NCBI RefSeq assembly: GCF_007993865.1
Contig: NZ_VIUH01000006.1
Coordinates: 124,001 to 188,000 of the forward strand
Length of the DNA: 64,000 nucleotides
DNA from: Pseudomonas sp. SJZ079
GTDB lineage: Bacteria > Pseudomonadota > Gammaproteobacteria > Pseudomonadales > Pseudomonadaceae
Direction of reading: 5' to 3'
Below are positions 1 to 6,418 of the stretch, one piece after another. Under the pieces are notes generated by a model that saw nothing but the letters and a program-made list of their open reading frames with translations, was not told the DNA's origin and did no database searches. The position numbers and the translations under genes were made by a program. Each line of letters starts with the position of its first letter. Position 1 is the stretch's first letter.

Positions 1-50
1 GCGCAGATCAGCAGTTCGGCCAGGCTGTAAGTCGTGGTACTAGGGGTCAT
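1..50 (-). CDS. ipdB: CoA-ring hydrolase/CoA-transferase beta subunit, IpdB-like (5' fragment)
   Basis: Only the first 16 codons are in the window, read leftwards from an ATG at 50, giving MTPSTTTYSLAELLICA. The gene follows the IpdA-like subunit by 12 bases on the same strand. Subunits A and B of this CoA-transferase-like family are normally adjacent and work as a heteromer, so the identity rests on context. In steroid degraders the IpdAB pair opens the last steroid ring as a CoA thioester. The fragment itself is too short to classify, and a generic two-subunit CoA transferase remains possible. Confidence 0.55.
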   Translation of the reverse strand, partial: MTPSTTTYSLAELLIC

Positions 51-62
51 CTTGAGCCTCGA

Positions 63-944
63 TTAGAAAACCGGCAGGGGGAGCTGGTGAATCGCGGCCA
101 GGCCGCCGACCCGTTCCAGGTACTGCTCATGGCTGCAGTGCACGAACTGCTCGGCATAGGCCTGCCAGCCGTCCGCCTGCTGGGCCGAGGCGTTGTAAGC
201 CTTGAAGTGGGCGACATCGAAGCCATACAAGGGCGCGCAGGAACTCGGGTGGGCACCGCCCGGCACGTGCACCACGGCGCTGGTCTGATTGCGCTCCCAG
301 AACACCTGGCGCGCCTGTTCCGGGTGGGCGTGGAAATAGCCGCTGTCGACCAGTTCGTCGCAACTGACGTAGGCGCGCTCGGCGGCGCGCACGAACAGGT
401 CGTCCATGTAGTGGTCCGGGCCCTGGATCTGGCAGACGCCGCGCGGGTCGGCGCGGTCGACGTGGACCAGCGCCGCATCCAGCTTGAGCGCCGGCATGGC
501 CAGCCAGTCCTTGCCGTCGGCATAGGGCGAAGCGATCAGCTTCAGCTGCGGGTTGTGGGTCAGCACGTCGGTACCCAGGCCCACCGCGGTGGGGATGAAC
601 GGCACGCCCATGGCGGCGGCGCGCAGACCGAGCAGGAGCATGCCCTCGTCGATCTCCATCACCTCGATGGCGCCGTCCTGGCGGGCCTTGCGGAAGTACG
701 GCTCGAGCGGGATGAAATCCAGCGAGACGAAGGCGAACACCAGCTTCTTGATCTTGCCGGCGGCGCACAGCATGCCGACGTCGGCGCCGCCGTAGGCGAC
801 CACTGTCAGGTCTTTCAGCTCGGAGCGGAGGATCTCGCGCACCAGCGCCATCGGCTTGCGCCGCGGGCCCCAGCCGCCGATGCCGATGCACATGCCGTCG
901 CGCAACTGGCCGACGATCTCGGCCGTGGTCATACGTTTATCCAT
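63..944 (-). CDS. ipdA: CoA-transferase-like hydrolase alpha subunit, IpdA-like
   Basis: The 293-residue product looks like the alpha subunit of the class I CoA-transferase fold. It contains GIGGWGPRRKPMALVR near residue 21, a YGGADVGMLCAAGKIKK glycine-rich loop, and YMDDLFVRAAERAYVS further on. All three resemble IpdA of mycobacterial cholesterol catabolism as I remember it. IpdAB hydrolyses a ring carbon bond of a CoA-activated steroid D-ring product. I chose the ATG at 944 because a GAGG Shine-Dalgarno lies 9 bases upstream; an in-frame ATG at 959 overlaps the dioxygenase stop as ATGA and has a poor ribosome site. The preceding gene encodes a steroid-type dioxygenase, which supports a role in steroid breakdown. 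A glutaconate-type CoA transferase is the alternative. Confidence 0.72.
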   Translation of the reverse strand: MDKRMTTAEIVGQLRDGMCIGIGGWGPRRKPMALVREILRSELKDLTVVAYGGADVGMLCAAGKIKKLVFAFVSLDFIPLEPYFRKARQDGAIEVMEIDEGMLLLGLRAAAMGVPFIPTAVGLGTDVLTHNPQLKLIASPYADGKDWLAMPALKLDAALVHVDRADPRGVCQIQGPDHYMDDLFVRAAERAYVSCDELVDSGYFHAHPEQARQVFWERNQTSAVVHVPGGAHPSSCAPLYGFDVAHFKAYNASAQQADGWQAYAEQFVHCSHEQYLERVGGLAAIHQLPLPVF

Positions 945-955
945 GCTGTGCGTCC

Positions 956-1855
956 TCATTGGCGGCCCACGCTGAAGTCATGACCCCAGTGGCTGACCAC
1001 AGTGCTCTCGAACGGCGTGTGCTGGTCCCAGTCGACCACCAGGCCGTCGTAGCCGTACTCCAGGTCGAAGCCGGACGGGGTCTGCATGTAGAAGGAGACC
1101 ATCTGGTCGTTGGTGTGCTGGCCAAGGGTGGCGGACAGCTTGACGCCGGCGGCCTGCATGCGGTCGAGGGCGCGGCCGACCTCATCGAGGCCATTGACCT
1201 CGACCATCATGTGCACGCAACCGTGTGGCATCGGGCACTCGAAGATCGCCAGGGAGTGGTGGCGGCCGTTGTTGCAGTGCATAAAGTGAATGCGCTTCTC
1301 CGGCTCGGCCGGATCGGCGCTAAAGCGCACCTTCATCAAATCGGACAAACCGAAGCCCAGCACCCGCTCGTAGAAGTCGCGGCAGCGCTCGAAGCTCGGC
1401 GCCGGCAGCACCACATGGCCCATGCCCAGGTCGCTGGTGACGAAGCCCTTGACCCCGACCGGCGAGACGAAGCGGGCGAAGTCCTGGCGCGGGCCCCAGA
1501 ACAGTTCGTGACGGTTACCGTCCGGGTCCTTGAAACAGGCCAGCTCCTGCACCTTGCGCACCTCGGCCTGCACCGCGCTGCCGCGCTGCACCGGCACGTC
1601 GGCCTGCGCCAGCTCGACCAGTGCCTGTTCGAAGGCGGCCTTGCCGGCCAGCTCCCAACCGCAGGCGCCATAGCCATCCTGGGTGCTCTTCTCCACCAGG
1701 ATGCGGTAGGGGCGCTCGTCCATCTTCAGGTACAGCAACTCATCCGCCTGCGGGCCGGCGGCGGCCATCATGCCCAGCACCTGCGTGGCGTAGTCGCGCC
1801 AGCGCTTCAAGTCGCTGGACAACACGGTGACGTAACCCAGACCACGGATATCCAT
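956..1855 (-). CDS. hsaC: Extradiol ring-cleavage dioxygenase, HsaC/TesB type
   Basis: A 299-residue two-domain VOC-fold protein of type I extradiol dioxygenase length. The C-terminal domain carries the 2-His-1-carboxylate iron ligands as H147 (in LGMGHVVLPAP), H215 (in CVHMMVEV) and E266 (in FDLEYGYDG), the spacing expected for HsaC and BphC. HsaC cleaves the catechol ring of 3,4-DHSA in steroid degradation; BphC cleaves dihydroxybiphenyl. The IpdA-like gene immediately downstream favours steroid over biphenyl catabolism. The start ATG is preceded by a strong GAGGAG site, and the stop overlaps the possible upstream start of ipdA. Substrate is inferred from context only. Confidence 0.75.
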   Translation of the reverse strand: MDIRGLGYVTVLSSDLKRWRDYATQVLGMMAAAGPQADELLYLKMDERPYRILVEKSTQDGYGACGWELAGKAAFEQALVELAQADVPVQRGSAVQAEVRKVQELACFKDPDGNRHELFWGPRQDFARFVSPVGVKGFVTSDLGMGHVVLPAPSFERCRDFYERVLGFGLSDLMKVRFSADPAEPEKRIHFMHCNNGRHHSLAIFECPMPHGCVHMMVEVNGLDEVGRALDRMQAAGVKLSATLGQHTNDQMVSFYMQTPSGFDLEYGYDGLVVDWDQHTPFESTVVSHWGHDFSVGRQ

Positions 1856-2029
1856 GGGCGCTCTCCTCGTTGCACTAAGACTCGACCCACCCGCGGCGCA
1901 ATGCCGGGGGAGGCCCTATGGAGAGCGATTTAATAGCCTTGGGGCGCGAGCAACATCGTCCGTTGGGACTAGCGGAAAAGTGTGGCGTCGAGAAGCCCGG
2001 CCAGGCATGCACCTGCTGCAACCAAGCTG

Positions 2030-2046
2030 AATAAGCCAGGCTTATT
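2030..2046. promoter_or_regulatory. 17-bp palindrome, candidate operator upstream of hsaC
   Basis: The sequence reads AATAAGCC-A-GGCTTATT, a perfect dyad with 8-base arms and one central base, about 175 bases upstream of the hsaC start. Such odd-centred dyads are typical of dimeric repressor sites. No regulator gene is adjacent in the window, so the binding protein is unknown. Confidence 0.35.
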
Positions 2047-2204
2047 GCTCACCCGGCACAAGGTGCGTGCGGCGAAGAACTACTGGCCGGAAGACAATAG
2101 GGGTTCAGACCCGGCAGGACTCGCCGCGCTTCTCGCAGGAGGCCATGGGCGAACGCAGCTGGGGGAATAGAGGAGTGTCACCGGAAGTCATTACCCAAAA
2201 CGAA

Positions 2205-2237
2205 AAGCCCCTGAAACTCTAATAATTTCAGGGGCTT
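2205..2237 (-). terminator. Rho-independent terminator beyond the left tRNA-Ser remnant
   Basis: A perfect 12-bp stem (AAGCCCCTGAAA with its complement) closes a 9-base loop. On the minus strand it is followed by a T-rich run, CTTTTCGTTTT. It lies just left of the truncated tRNA-Ser repeat and resembles the hairpin at 7972-8006 that follows the intact tRNA, so it is probably the tRNA's original terminator, displaced by the insertion. Confidence 0.75.
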
Positions 2238-2246
2238 AAACGTTCG

Positions 2247-2276
2247 ATATGGCGGGAAGATAGGGATTTGAACCCT
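2247..2276. repeat. Left attachment-site repeat (tRNA-Ser 3' end duplication)
   Basis: These 30 bases are identical to 8011-8040, which form the 3' end of the tRNA-Ser(CGA) gene (T-arm half, acceptor strand and CCA) plus three flanking bases. The match stops abruptly at both edges. This is the classic mark of integration into a tRNA 3' end by a tyrosine recombinase. Confidence 0.88.
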
Positions 2277-2285
2277 TCTTTTTCG

Positions 2286-2386
2286 GTGTCGATCCGTCGC
2301 TAACCGTTGCAATACGGGGCTTCCGCCCTCCCCTCCGTGTCGATTTGTTGCTATTCAGCACAGTGTTTTCGACACTTTATCGACAC
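2286..2386. repeat. Repeated octamer GTGTCGAT beside the left attachment site
   Basis: GTGTCGAT occurs at 2286-2293 and 2337-2344. Its complement ATCGACAC is at 2379-2386, abutting the mqsA stop, and the 7-base core TCGACAC is at 2369-2375. Four copies in about 100 bases next to an attachment site are compatible with arm-type recombinase sites, but this is an inference from position alone. Confidence 0.4.
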
Positions 2387-2788
2387 TCAGCCTGCACGCA
2401 GCTCGTTGATCAACTCAGGGTGGCGACCCAGTATCTTGAACAGTTGCACCAAAGGCTGAGGGGCTTCCGTGCTGCCTCGTTCGTAACGAGAAAACGCATT
2501 AGGTCCACCGCCGAACAGCTCGGCCGCCTCGCGCTGGCTCAAGTGCAATTGCTTGCGCACACTGCGAATCAGCTCTTGATTTCCGGCCTGGGCGTTAACC
2601 TGTTGACGGAACTCGTTCATGGCACGCATAACGCGCTCGCTTTCAGCAGGCCCAGTCAGGGACTCACCACACGCATCGCACCAGTCAGCCGTTACGGCGG
2701 TAATTTGGGTGGTTTGGCCCTTGTAGGTGAAGGGCATATCGCGGGTGTCGTGGACCAGTTCCGCCCCGCTGCATACTGGACATTTCAT
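2387..2788 (-). CDS. mqsA: MqsA antitoxin
   Basis: A 133-residue antitoxin of the MqsA (YgiT) family that neutralises MqsR and represses the operon. The N-terminal zinc domain has C3, C6, C37 and C40 (MKCPVC and WCDACGE), the same positions as in E. coli MqsA. The C-terminal helix-turn-helix includes LSQREAAELFGGGPNAFSRYERG, with N97 and R101 at the known DNA-contact positions. I chose the ATG at 2788, whose protein start matches E. coli MqsA and which has GGAG 8 bases upstream; a GTG at 2794 overlaps the mqsR stop. The order, toxin first and antitoxin second, is that of E. coli mqsRA. Confidence 0.95.
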   Translation of the reverse strand: MKCPVCSGAELVHDTRDMPFTYKGQTTQITAVTADWCDACGESLTGPAESERVMRAMNEFRQQVNAQAGNQELIRSVRKQLHLSQREAAELFGGGPNAFSRYERGSTEAPQPLVQLFKILGRHPELINELRAG

Positions 2789-2790
2789 GG

Positions 2791-3087
2791 TCACTTCTCC
2801 TTAAAGGAAACGATCAGCAGATCGGCCACCAGCGTGAACTTCAGATACACCTGCCCGAACTCGGTTTCGGGTCGGTAAACGTCCTGCCAGTTAGTATGAT
2901 CCGCATAGGTTGTCATGCTCTTGAAAAAGTCGCGGCTGGTCAGGGCATCGATCACGGCCAGCATATCGGCCACCTCCATACCCAGCTCAGCGCCCCCTTC
3001 AAGGGCCACGCGGGTGAAGCGATAACGCTGCTCGGCTACGGCCTGCTTCACCAGCTCCAGCTTGTAATGGGGTTTGCGTTTTTCCAT
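2791..3087 (-). CDS. mqsR: MqsR toxin, mRNA interferase
   Basis: Exactly 98 residues, the length of E. coli MqsR, a RelE-fold ribonuclease that cuts mRNA at GCU/GCA sites. The active-site residues known from E. coli are all present: K56 (in FFKSMTTYADH), Q68, Y81 and K96, and the C-terminus LLIVSFKEK is almost identical. The toxin therefore looks intact. The ATG at 3087 is preferred over a TTG at 3096 by comparison with E. coli. The gene follows a perfect MqsA operator and its stop lies 3 bases from the mqsA ATG. Confidence 0.95.
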   Translation of the reverse strand: MEKRKPHYKLELVKQAVAEQRYRFTRVALEGGAELGMEVADMLAVIDALTSRDFFKSMTTYADHTNWQDVYRPETEFGQVYLKFTLVADLLIVSFKEK

Positions 3088-3098
3088 ACAGCACAAAA

Positions 3099-3113
3099 TA
3101 ACCTTTTAGGTTA
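3099..3113. promoter_or_regulatory. MqsA operator palindrome
   Basis: The 15-base dyad TAACCTTTTAGGTTA is identical to the operator recalled for E. coli mqsRA. It lies 12 bases upstream of the mqsR ATG and 22 bases from the start of a divergent small ORF, so MqsA binding could control both directions. Confidence 0.88.
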
Positions 3114-3134
3114 ATTTATTCAAGGCGGATTCAC

Positions 3135-3287
3135 ATGGAAAATGACGTACGCACGCAACTGCGCGACCAGCTTCTCTCAGGGGCTGCAACCAGCCCCACG
3201 GTGCCGGTTGATCGTCAATATTTTGCAAGCCTTCGCCGCCGAGTACAGCAGGCCAAACCCGCCGTAAGGCCTACCCCATCGGGCTAA
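3135..3287 (+). CDS. Small 50-residue protein divergent from mqsRA
   Basis: An ATG at 3135, preceded by a GGCGG-like site, opens a 50-residue frame starting MENDVRTQLRDQLL. The last third is basic, with YFASLRRRVQQAK. The pattern of a short acidic-amphipathic start followed by a hydrophobic YF..L motif recalls the toxin-binding tails of small CopG/ParD-like antitoxins, but I do not recognise the family. Its 3' end overlaps the end of the convergent membrane-protein gene by 17 bases. No toxin partner is next to it. It could be a non-coding frame. Confidence 0.4.
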   Translation: MENDVRTQLRDQLLSGAATSPTVPVDRQYFASLRRRVQQAKPAVRPTPSG

Positions 3288-4014
3288 AACTGCTCGCCGC
3301 TGAGCAATAGCGCTGCTTCATACGATCACTATGATCTTTACGGTCATTATCGTAGCGGGCTCGCCATGTTCTGCATTCTTCGTGATAGTGCTGCTTAGCG
3401 GCCTTGCGACACTCTCTGTAGTCGATTGAGCCTTTACGGTGGTTGGCGCACACGCTGCTACTGTCGATGTAGTTATTAACGGCCACCCACTCTGCTAAGT
3501 AGTTCGAGCCACCATTCCAGCTCTTGATCCACTTCGAAGTTCGCTCACGTTGCACTCGGCGTGGTTGTGGTTGCTCACGCTGGCGAGTTTCGGCTTGTTG
3601 GTAACTGGGCGGACTGTAGGTGTTTTCAGGCTGTTTGGGCCTGTAATTGTTATCGTTAAACCTGTTCTGCGCACGCTGGGTCGCGATGGTTTCCATCCGT
3701 TCAAACCACTCAATCTCAGCTTTGCTAATTGGCGGCTGAGCAACCTGCTGTACAGGTTCAAGTGACAGGGATGGTAATCGGATTGGCGCAGCAGGTTCGC
3801 TGTACGCCTGGGTTGGCTGCTCGCTGAATAGCGGTTGACCGCCAACGCGGATGGCCTGCTTAAGCTGGTTAACATCGATCACGATTGGCTGAGCAAATAG
3901 CGCGATCAGCCCCCATGTGATCGCAGCACCAACGCCGAGGGTGATCACAGTACGCCAAGGGGATTGCCTCTTGCTGCGAAGATAGTCTGGCGCGTCGTCC
4001 CAGTCAGTTTTCAT
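3271..4014 (-). CDS. Membrane-anchored hypothetical protein
   Basis: A 247-residue protein of unknown family. A short charged N-terminus (MKTDWDDAPDYLRSKRQSPW) is followed by one membrane span at about residues 24-42. A proline- and glutamine-rich linker follows (about 60-160), then a C-terminal domain with four cysteines (SSVCANHR, YRECRK, HEECRTW, QRYCSAA) that could form two disulfides. This fits an inner-membrane protein with a periplasmic domain. It sits between mqsRA and the kinase operon and is 247 bases from the nearest kinase stop, so it may be transcribed separately. Function unknown. Confidence 0.7.
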   Translation of the reverse strand: MKTDWDDAPDYLRSKRQSPWRTVITLGVGAAITWGLIALFAQPIVIDVNQLKQAIRVGGQPLFSEQPTQAYSEPAAPIRLPSLSLEPVQQVAQPPISKAEIEWFERMETIATQRAQNRFNDNNYRPKQPENTYSPPSYQQAETRQREQPQPRRVQRERTSKWIKSWNGGSNYLAEWVAVNNYIDSSSVCANHRKGSIDYRECRKAAKQHYHEECRTWRARYDNDRKDHSDRMKQRYCSAASSFSPMG

Positions 4015-4261
4015 AATCGCATCCCTGCTCTCCCTTTAAGGTCAGAAAATAAATCCGACCCCTTTTAACTCTAGAACATGTCCGATTGAGCAATGCACCT
4101 CGGAGAAGCGGGAACGATATTTTAATTTTCCGACGCGCTGTCAGGCTAGCCACTTACCACCAGCTAAGCGATATTGCTACCCCGAAGCCCATTAAAATTC
4201 ACGCGGTTCCCATATAACTGTATCCACTGATATCAAAGCCTACAGGCTATAAGTGGAATCA
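4015..4261. other. AT-rich spacer inside the islet
   Basis: There is no coding frame. Near the left end lies a dyad, GGTCAGAAAATAAATCCGACC (imperfect), similar to small repeats seen near insertion-sequence remnants in pseudomonads. It probably holds the promoter of the membrane-protein gene and the end of the kinase transcript. Confidence 0.3.
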
Positions 4262-5332
4262 TCAATTCTTAAGTCTAACTACCGGCAACGCCCTATCCGC
4301 ACCCCCTCCAACATATCTGGAAAACATGACCTCCTCCCCAACTGCCGGCAAAGCTCCGTAGACGCAATTTCTATGATAGAAAACATCTCCGCTTAGCGTT
4401 TTAATAAAACCAAAAGCACTAAATTGAAAATCACGCACAACCCCCCGAAACCTAGGCGATGACGTATAGCAAAGCTCGCTACACCTCGAGACCAACTGAT
4501 CTCCCGTAGGACGATCCTGCGGATTTTTCTTCAAGCATGAAATTGCCAGCCCCATCAACTCACTCGCCAATGGAGAAAATTGAGGATTTGAACTTAGAAA
4601 TACAGGAATAGCCGGCGGCTGCGCAGCAATAATCTGAGGAACTGCCTTCAAGCCCTGACCAAATGGATAGTTACCGGATAGCAAGTGGTACATCATGGCA
4701 CCTATCGACCAGATATCAGCAGGCGCACCAACCTCCTTAGGCGTTTCAATCGCTTCAGGAGCCATATATGGAAGTGCTCCAACTGCAGTCTGAGAACTTG
4801 TCATGCTGGCATCACCCCCCTCCACTGCTTCTAGCAACTCTTCACCGGCCATCTTTGCGATACCAAAATCCGTGACTTTTAGCTCACTCAATGAATAATC
4901 ACCAACAACCATGATATTTGTTGGTTTTAGATCACGATGAATAACACCAGCATGATGTGCCGCTGCCACCCCTTTAGCCAAATGATGAAAAACCTTAGCC
5001 GCCAAATATGGATCAAGAAAATCCGCACTTACTAGTAACGCGGCCTTCAAATCCTTCCCTTCAATCAATTCCTCAATTAAGTACCGCCGCTCGCCTTCTC
5101 TTACATAATCCAGCGTTTTAGCGACATTAGGATGGTTAACCTTCGCCGCCACGACTGCACTTCGACGAAAGCGCTTTGTAGCAGAGTGATTCTTAGGTGT
5201 TTTCAGCGCAACGAGCCGCTCAGTTATACGGTCTAGTGCAACATACACGTACTGCATGCCACCCTCATCCAAATAACTCCGAATCTCATAGCGACTGCCA
5301 ATTACATCACCACACGTCAACGGGCCAGTCAC
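4262..5332 (-). CDS. Ser/Thr protein kinase with C-terminal cold-shock-like domain
   Basis: A 356-residue Hanks-type kinase. The catalytic domain spans about residues 12-285: lysine K44 (VALK), catalytic loop HRDLKPTN at 132-139, DFG at 155-157, APE at 191-193 and DIWSIG at 206-211. The glycine loop is weak (LDEGGMQYVY). The C-terminal 62 residues (about 295-356) read like a small cold-shock/OB domain: G-V-V-R-D-F, FGFI, GDVFYHR and LPAVGEEVMF. No membrane span is visible, so it should be cytoplasmic. The GTG start overlaps the upstream kinase stop as GTGA, with GGAG 8 bases before it. A nucleic-acid-sensing kinase is the inference; the cold-shock call is from pattern only. Confidence 0.85.
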   Translation of the reverse strand: MTGPLTCGDVIGSRYEIRSYLDEGGMQYVYVALDRITERLVALKTPKNHSATKRFRRSAVVAAKVNHPNVAKTLDYVREGERRYLIEELIEGKDLKAALLVSADFLDPYLAAKVFHHLAKGVAAAHHAGVIHRDLKPTNIMVVGDYSLSELKVTDFGIAKMAGEELLEAVEGGDASMTSSQTAVGALPYMAPEAIETPKEVGAPADIWSIGAMMYHLLSGNYPFGQGLKAVPQIIAAQPPAIPVFLSSNPQFSPLASELMGLAISCLKKNPQDRPTGDQLVSRCSELCYTSSPRFRGVVRDFQFSAFGFIKTLSGDVFYHRNCVYGALPAVGEEVMFSRYVGGGADRALPVVRLKN

Positions 5333-6405
5333 AGAACAATCTCCGGATGAGAAAGATCGAAAGTAATATATCTTCTAAGATTTGTTTTCTCAGGCGCCCC
5401 AAGAGCTACAACGCACGCACCGGGAAGCTTTTCACCAACGACAGCTCGGCGATTATTCACAAAAACATCGCCACTCTGACGCTGAATCAAAAAACTGAAG
5501 CCATCATAACTAATCCCGACCTCCCCCATCGACGGGAGACGGAGATTTACAGTTCGATTGTTTGAGTCCAGATAAGAGGCCTTTCCATTGAATACAACAA
5601 GCGCCTTATGACGGTCAAAGAGCAAGTGCTTAGCTAATACATCGCGCACATTTTTCATTAATGGCCTCTTCCCTGGGTCCATATCAAGGCAAGAGTTCAA
5701 CACATCAGCAACCTCACCAGCCAGTGCAAAAGGGAGCTTAGCGAAGTAATTCTCAGCTAAAGCAATTGGAGGCTGACACAATAACTCCCCGGGCAAGTCA
5801 CGCAAGCCGATGTACAAGGCGGAACTACCAAACGCAAAAACATCAACCGCAGCAGTGAATTTCGCATCGTGCTGATAAAGCTCTGGAGCAGCGAATCCTC
5901 GAGTACCAATAAAACCCACTGTCGCTGCACTAATCCCCTCATCGCGAGCAAGACCAAAATCAAATATCTTGATCAACCCCTCTGGGTCCATCTTCATATT
6001 ATTCGGCTTTATATCTCGATGAATCACATCCAAAGCATGGATATCAGAAATCCCTGAAGCAATCTGCCAGACCATCTTCAGATATTCTGCAGCAGAACCA
6101 GGAACTAGCGCATCATCAAAAAGATCTTTACCATCGATAAACTCTTGAACAATAGCGAGATCATCAACTTCTATAGCGAGATCATCAACTTTTATTTTCA
6201 GAATATCGTACACCTGAACTACATGCTTGGAGCGCATCTTCAGTAAAGCACTAATTTCGTCGAGAACCCGACGCCTATTTGCACTTCCCGGCATAATTTT
6301 TATCGCCACATCCCGTTCTAAAACAGTGTCCTTACAAGGCAATACTCTTGCCATGCCACCGACATAAGATTTTCCATAAAACTCATAGCGATCAGCAATT
6401 AACAT
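5329..6405 (-). CDS. Ser/Thr protein kinase with FHA-like C-terminal domain
   Basis: A 358-residue kinase with K36 (VAIK), HRDIKPNN at 129-136, DFG at 149-151 and a FAAPE motif at 171-175. The final 90 residues are rich in predicted beta strands and end VALGAPEKTNLRRYITFDLS, which suggests an FHA-like phosphothreonine-binding sandwich. I chose the ATG at 6405: the longer frame overlaps the phosphatase gene, while this start has GAAAGG upstream and lies 13 bases after the phosphatase stop. Residues 72-85 contain a direct 7-residue duplication (KVDDLAI, EVDDLAI). It forms an operon with the phosphatase and the second kinase. Confidence 0.85.
   Translation of the reverse strand: MLIADRYEFYGKSYVGGMARVLPCKDTVLERDVAIKIMPGSANRRRVLDEISALLKMRSKHVVQVYDILKIKVDDLAIEVDDLAIVQEFIDGKDLFDDALVPGSAAEYLKMVWQIASGISDIHALDVIHRDIKPNNMKMDPEGLIKIFDFGLARDEGISAATVGFIGTRGFAAPELYQHDAKFTAAVDVFAFGSSALYIGLRDLPGELLCQPPIALAENYFAKLPFALAGEVADVLNSCLDMDPGKRPLMKNVRDVLAKHLLFDRHKALVVFNGKASYLDSNNRTVNLRLPSMGEVGISYDGFSFLIQRQSGDVFVNNRRAVVGEKLPGACVVALGAPEKTNLRRYITFDLSHPEIVL
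6153..6194. repeat. Tandem 21-bp duplication inside the FHA-like kinase gene
   Basis: Units at 6153-6173 and 6174-6194 differ at one base. They keep the reading frame and duplicate seven residues (VDDLAI repeated) at the start of the hinge between the kinase lobes. The near-identity suggests a recent slippage event. Confidence 0.85.
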
Positions 6406-6418
6406 CAGTGTAAGCCTT

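Larger units (their letters stand above)
1856..2246. other. Intergenic region between hsaC and the tRNA-Ser islet
   Basis: About 390 bases with no convincing gene; the short open frame at 1982-2170 has no ribosome site and no recognisable product. The region should hold the promoter of the hsaC operon. It contains a 17-bp odd-centred palindrome (see separate entry) and, at its right end, a terminator hairpin. Confidence 0.5.

Noticed and set aside
1982..2170. 62-residue open frame upstream of hsaC
   Set aside because: No ribosome site, no recognisable protein pattern, and it crosses the candidate operator.
2277..2340. Second, degenerate tRNA gene right of the left repeat
   Set aside because: Words such as TCGCTAAC recur, but beyond 2276 I could not build acceptor, D and anticodon stems, so it is not called a tRNA or pseudogene.
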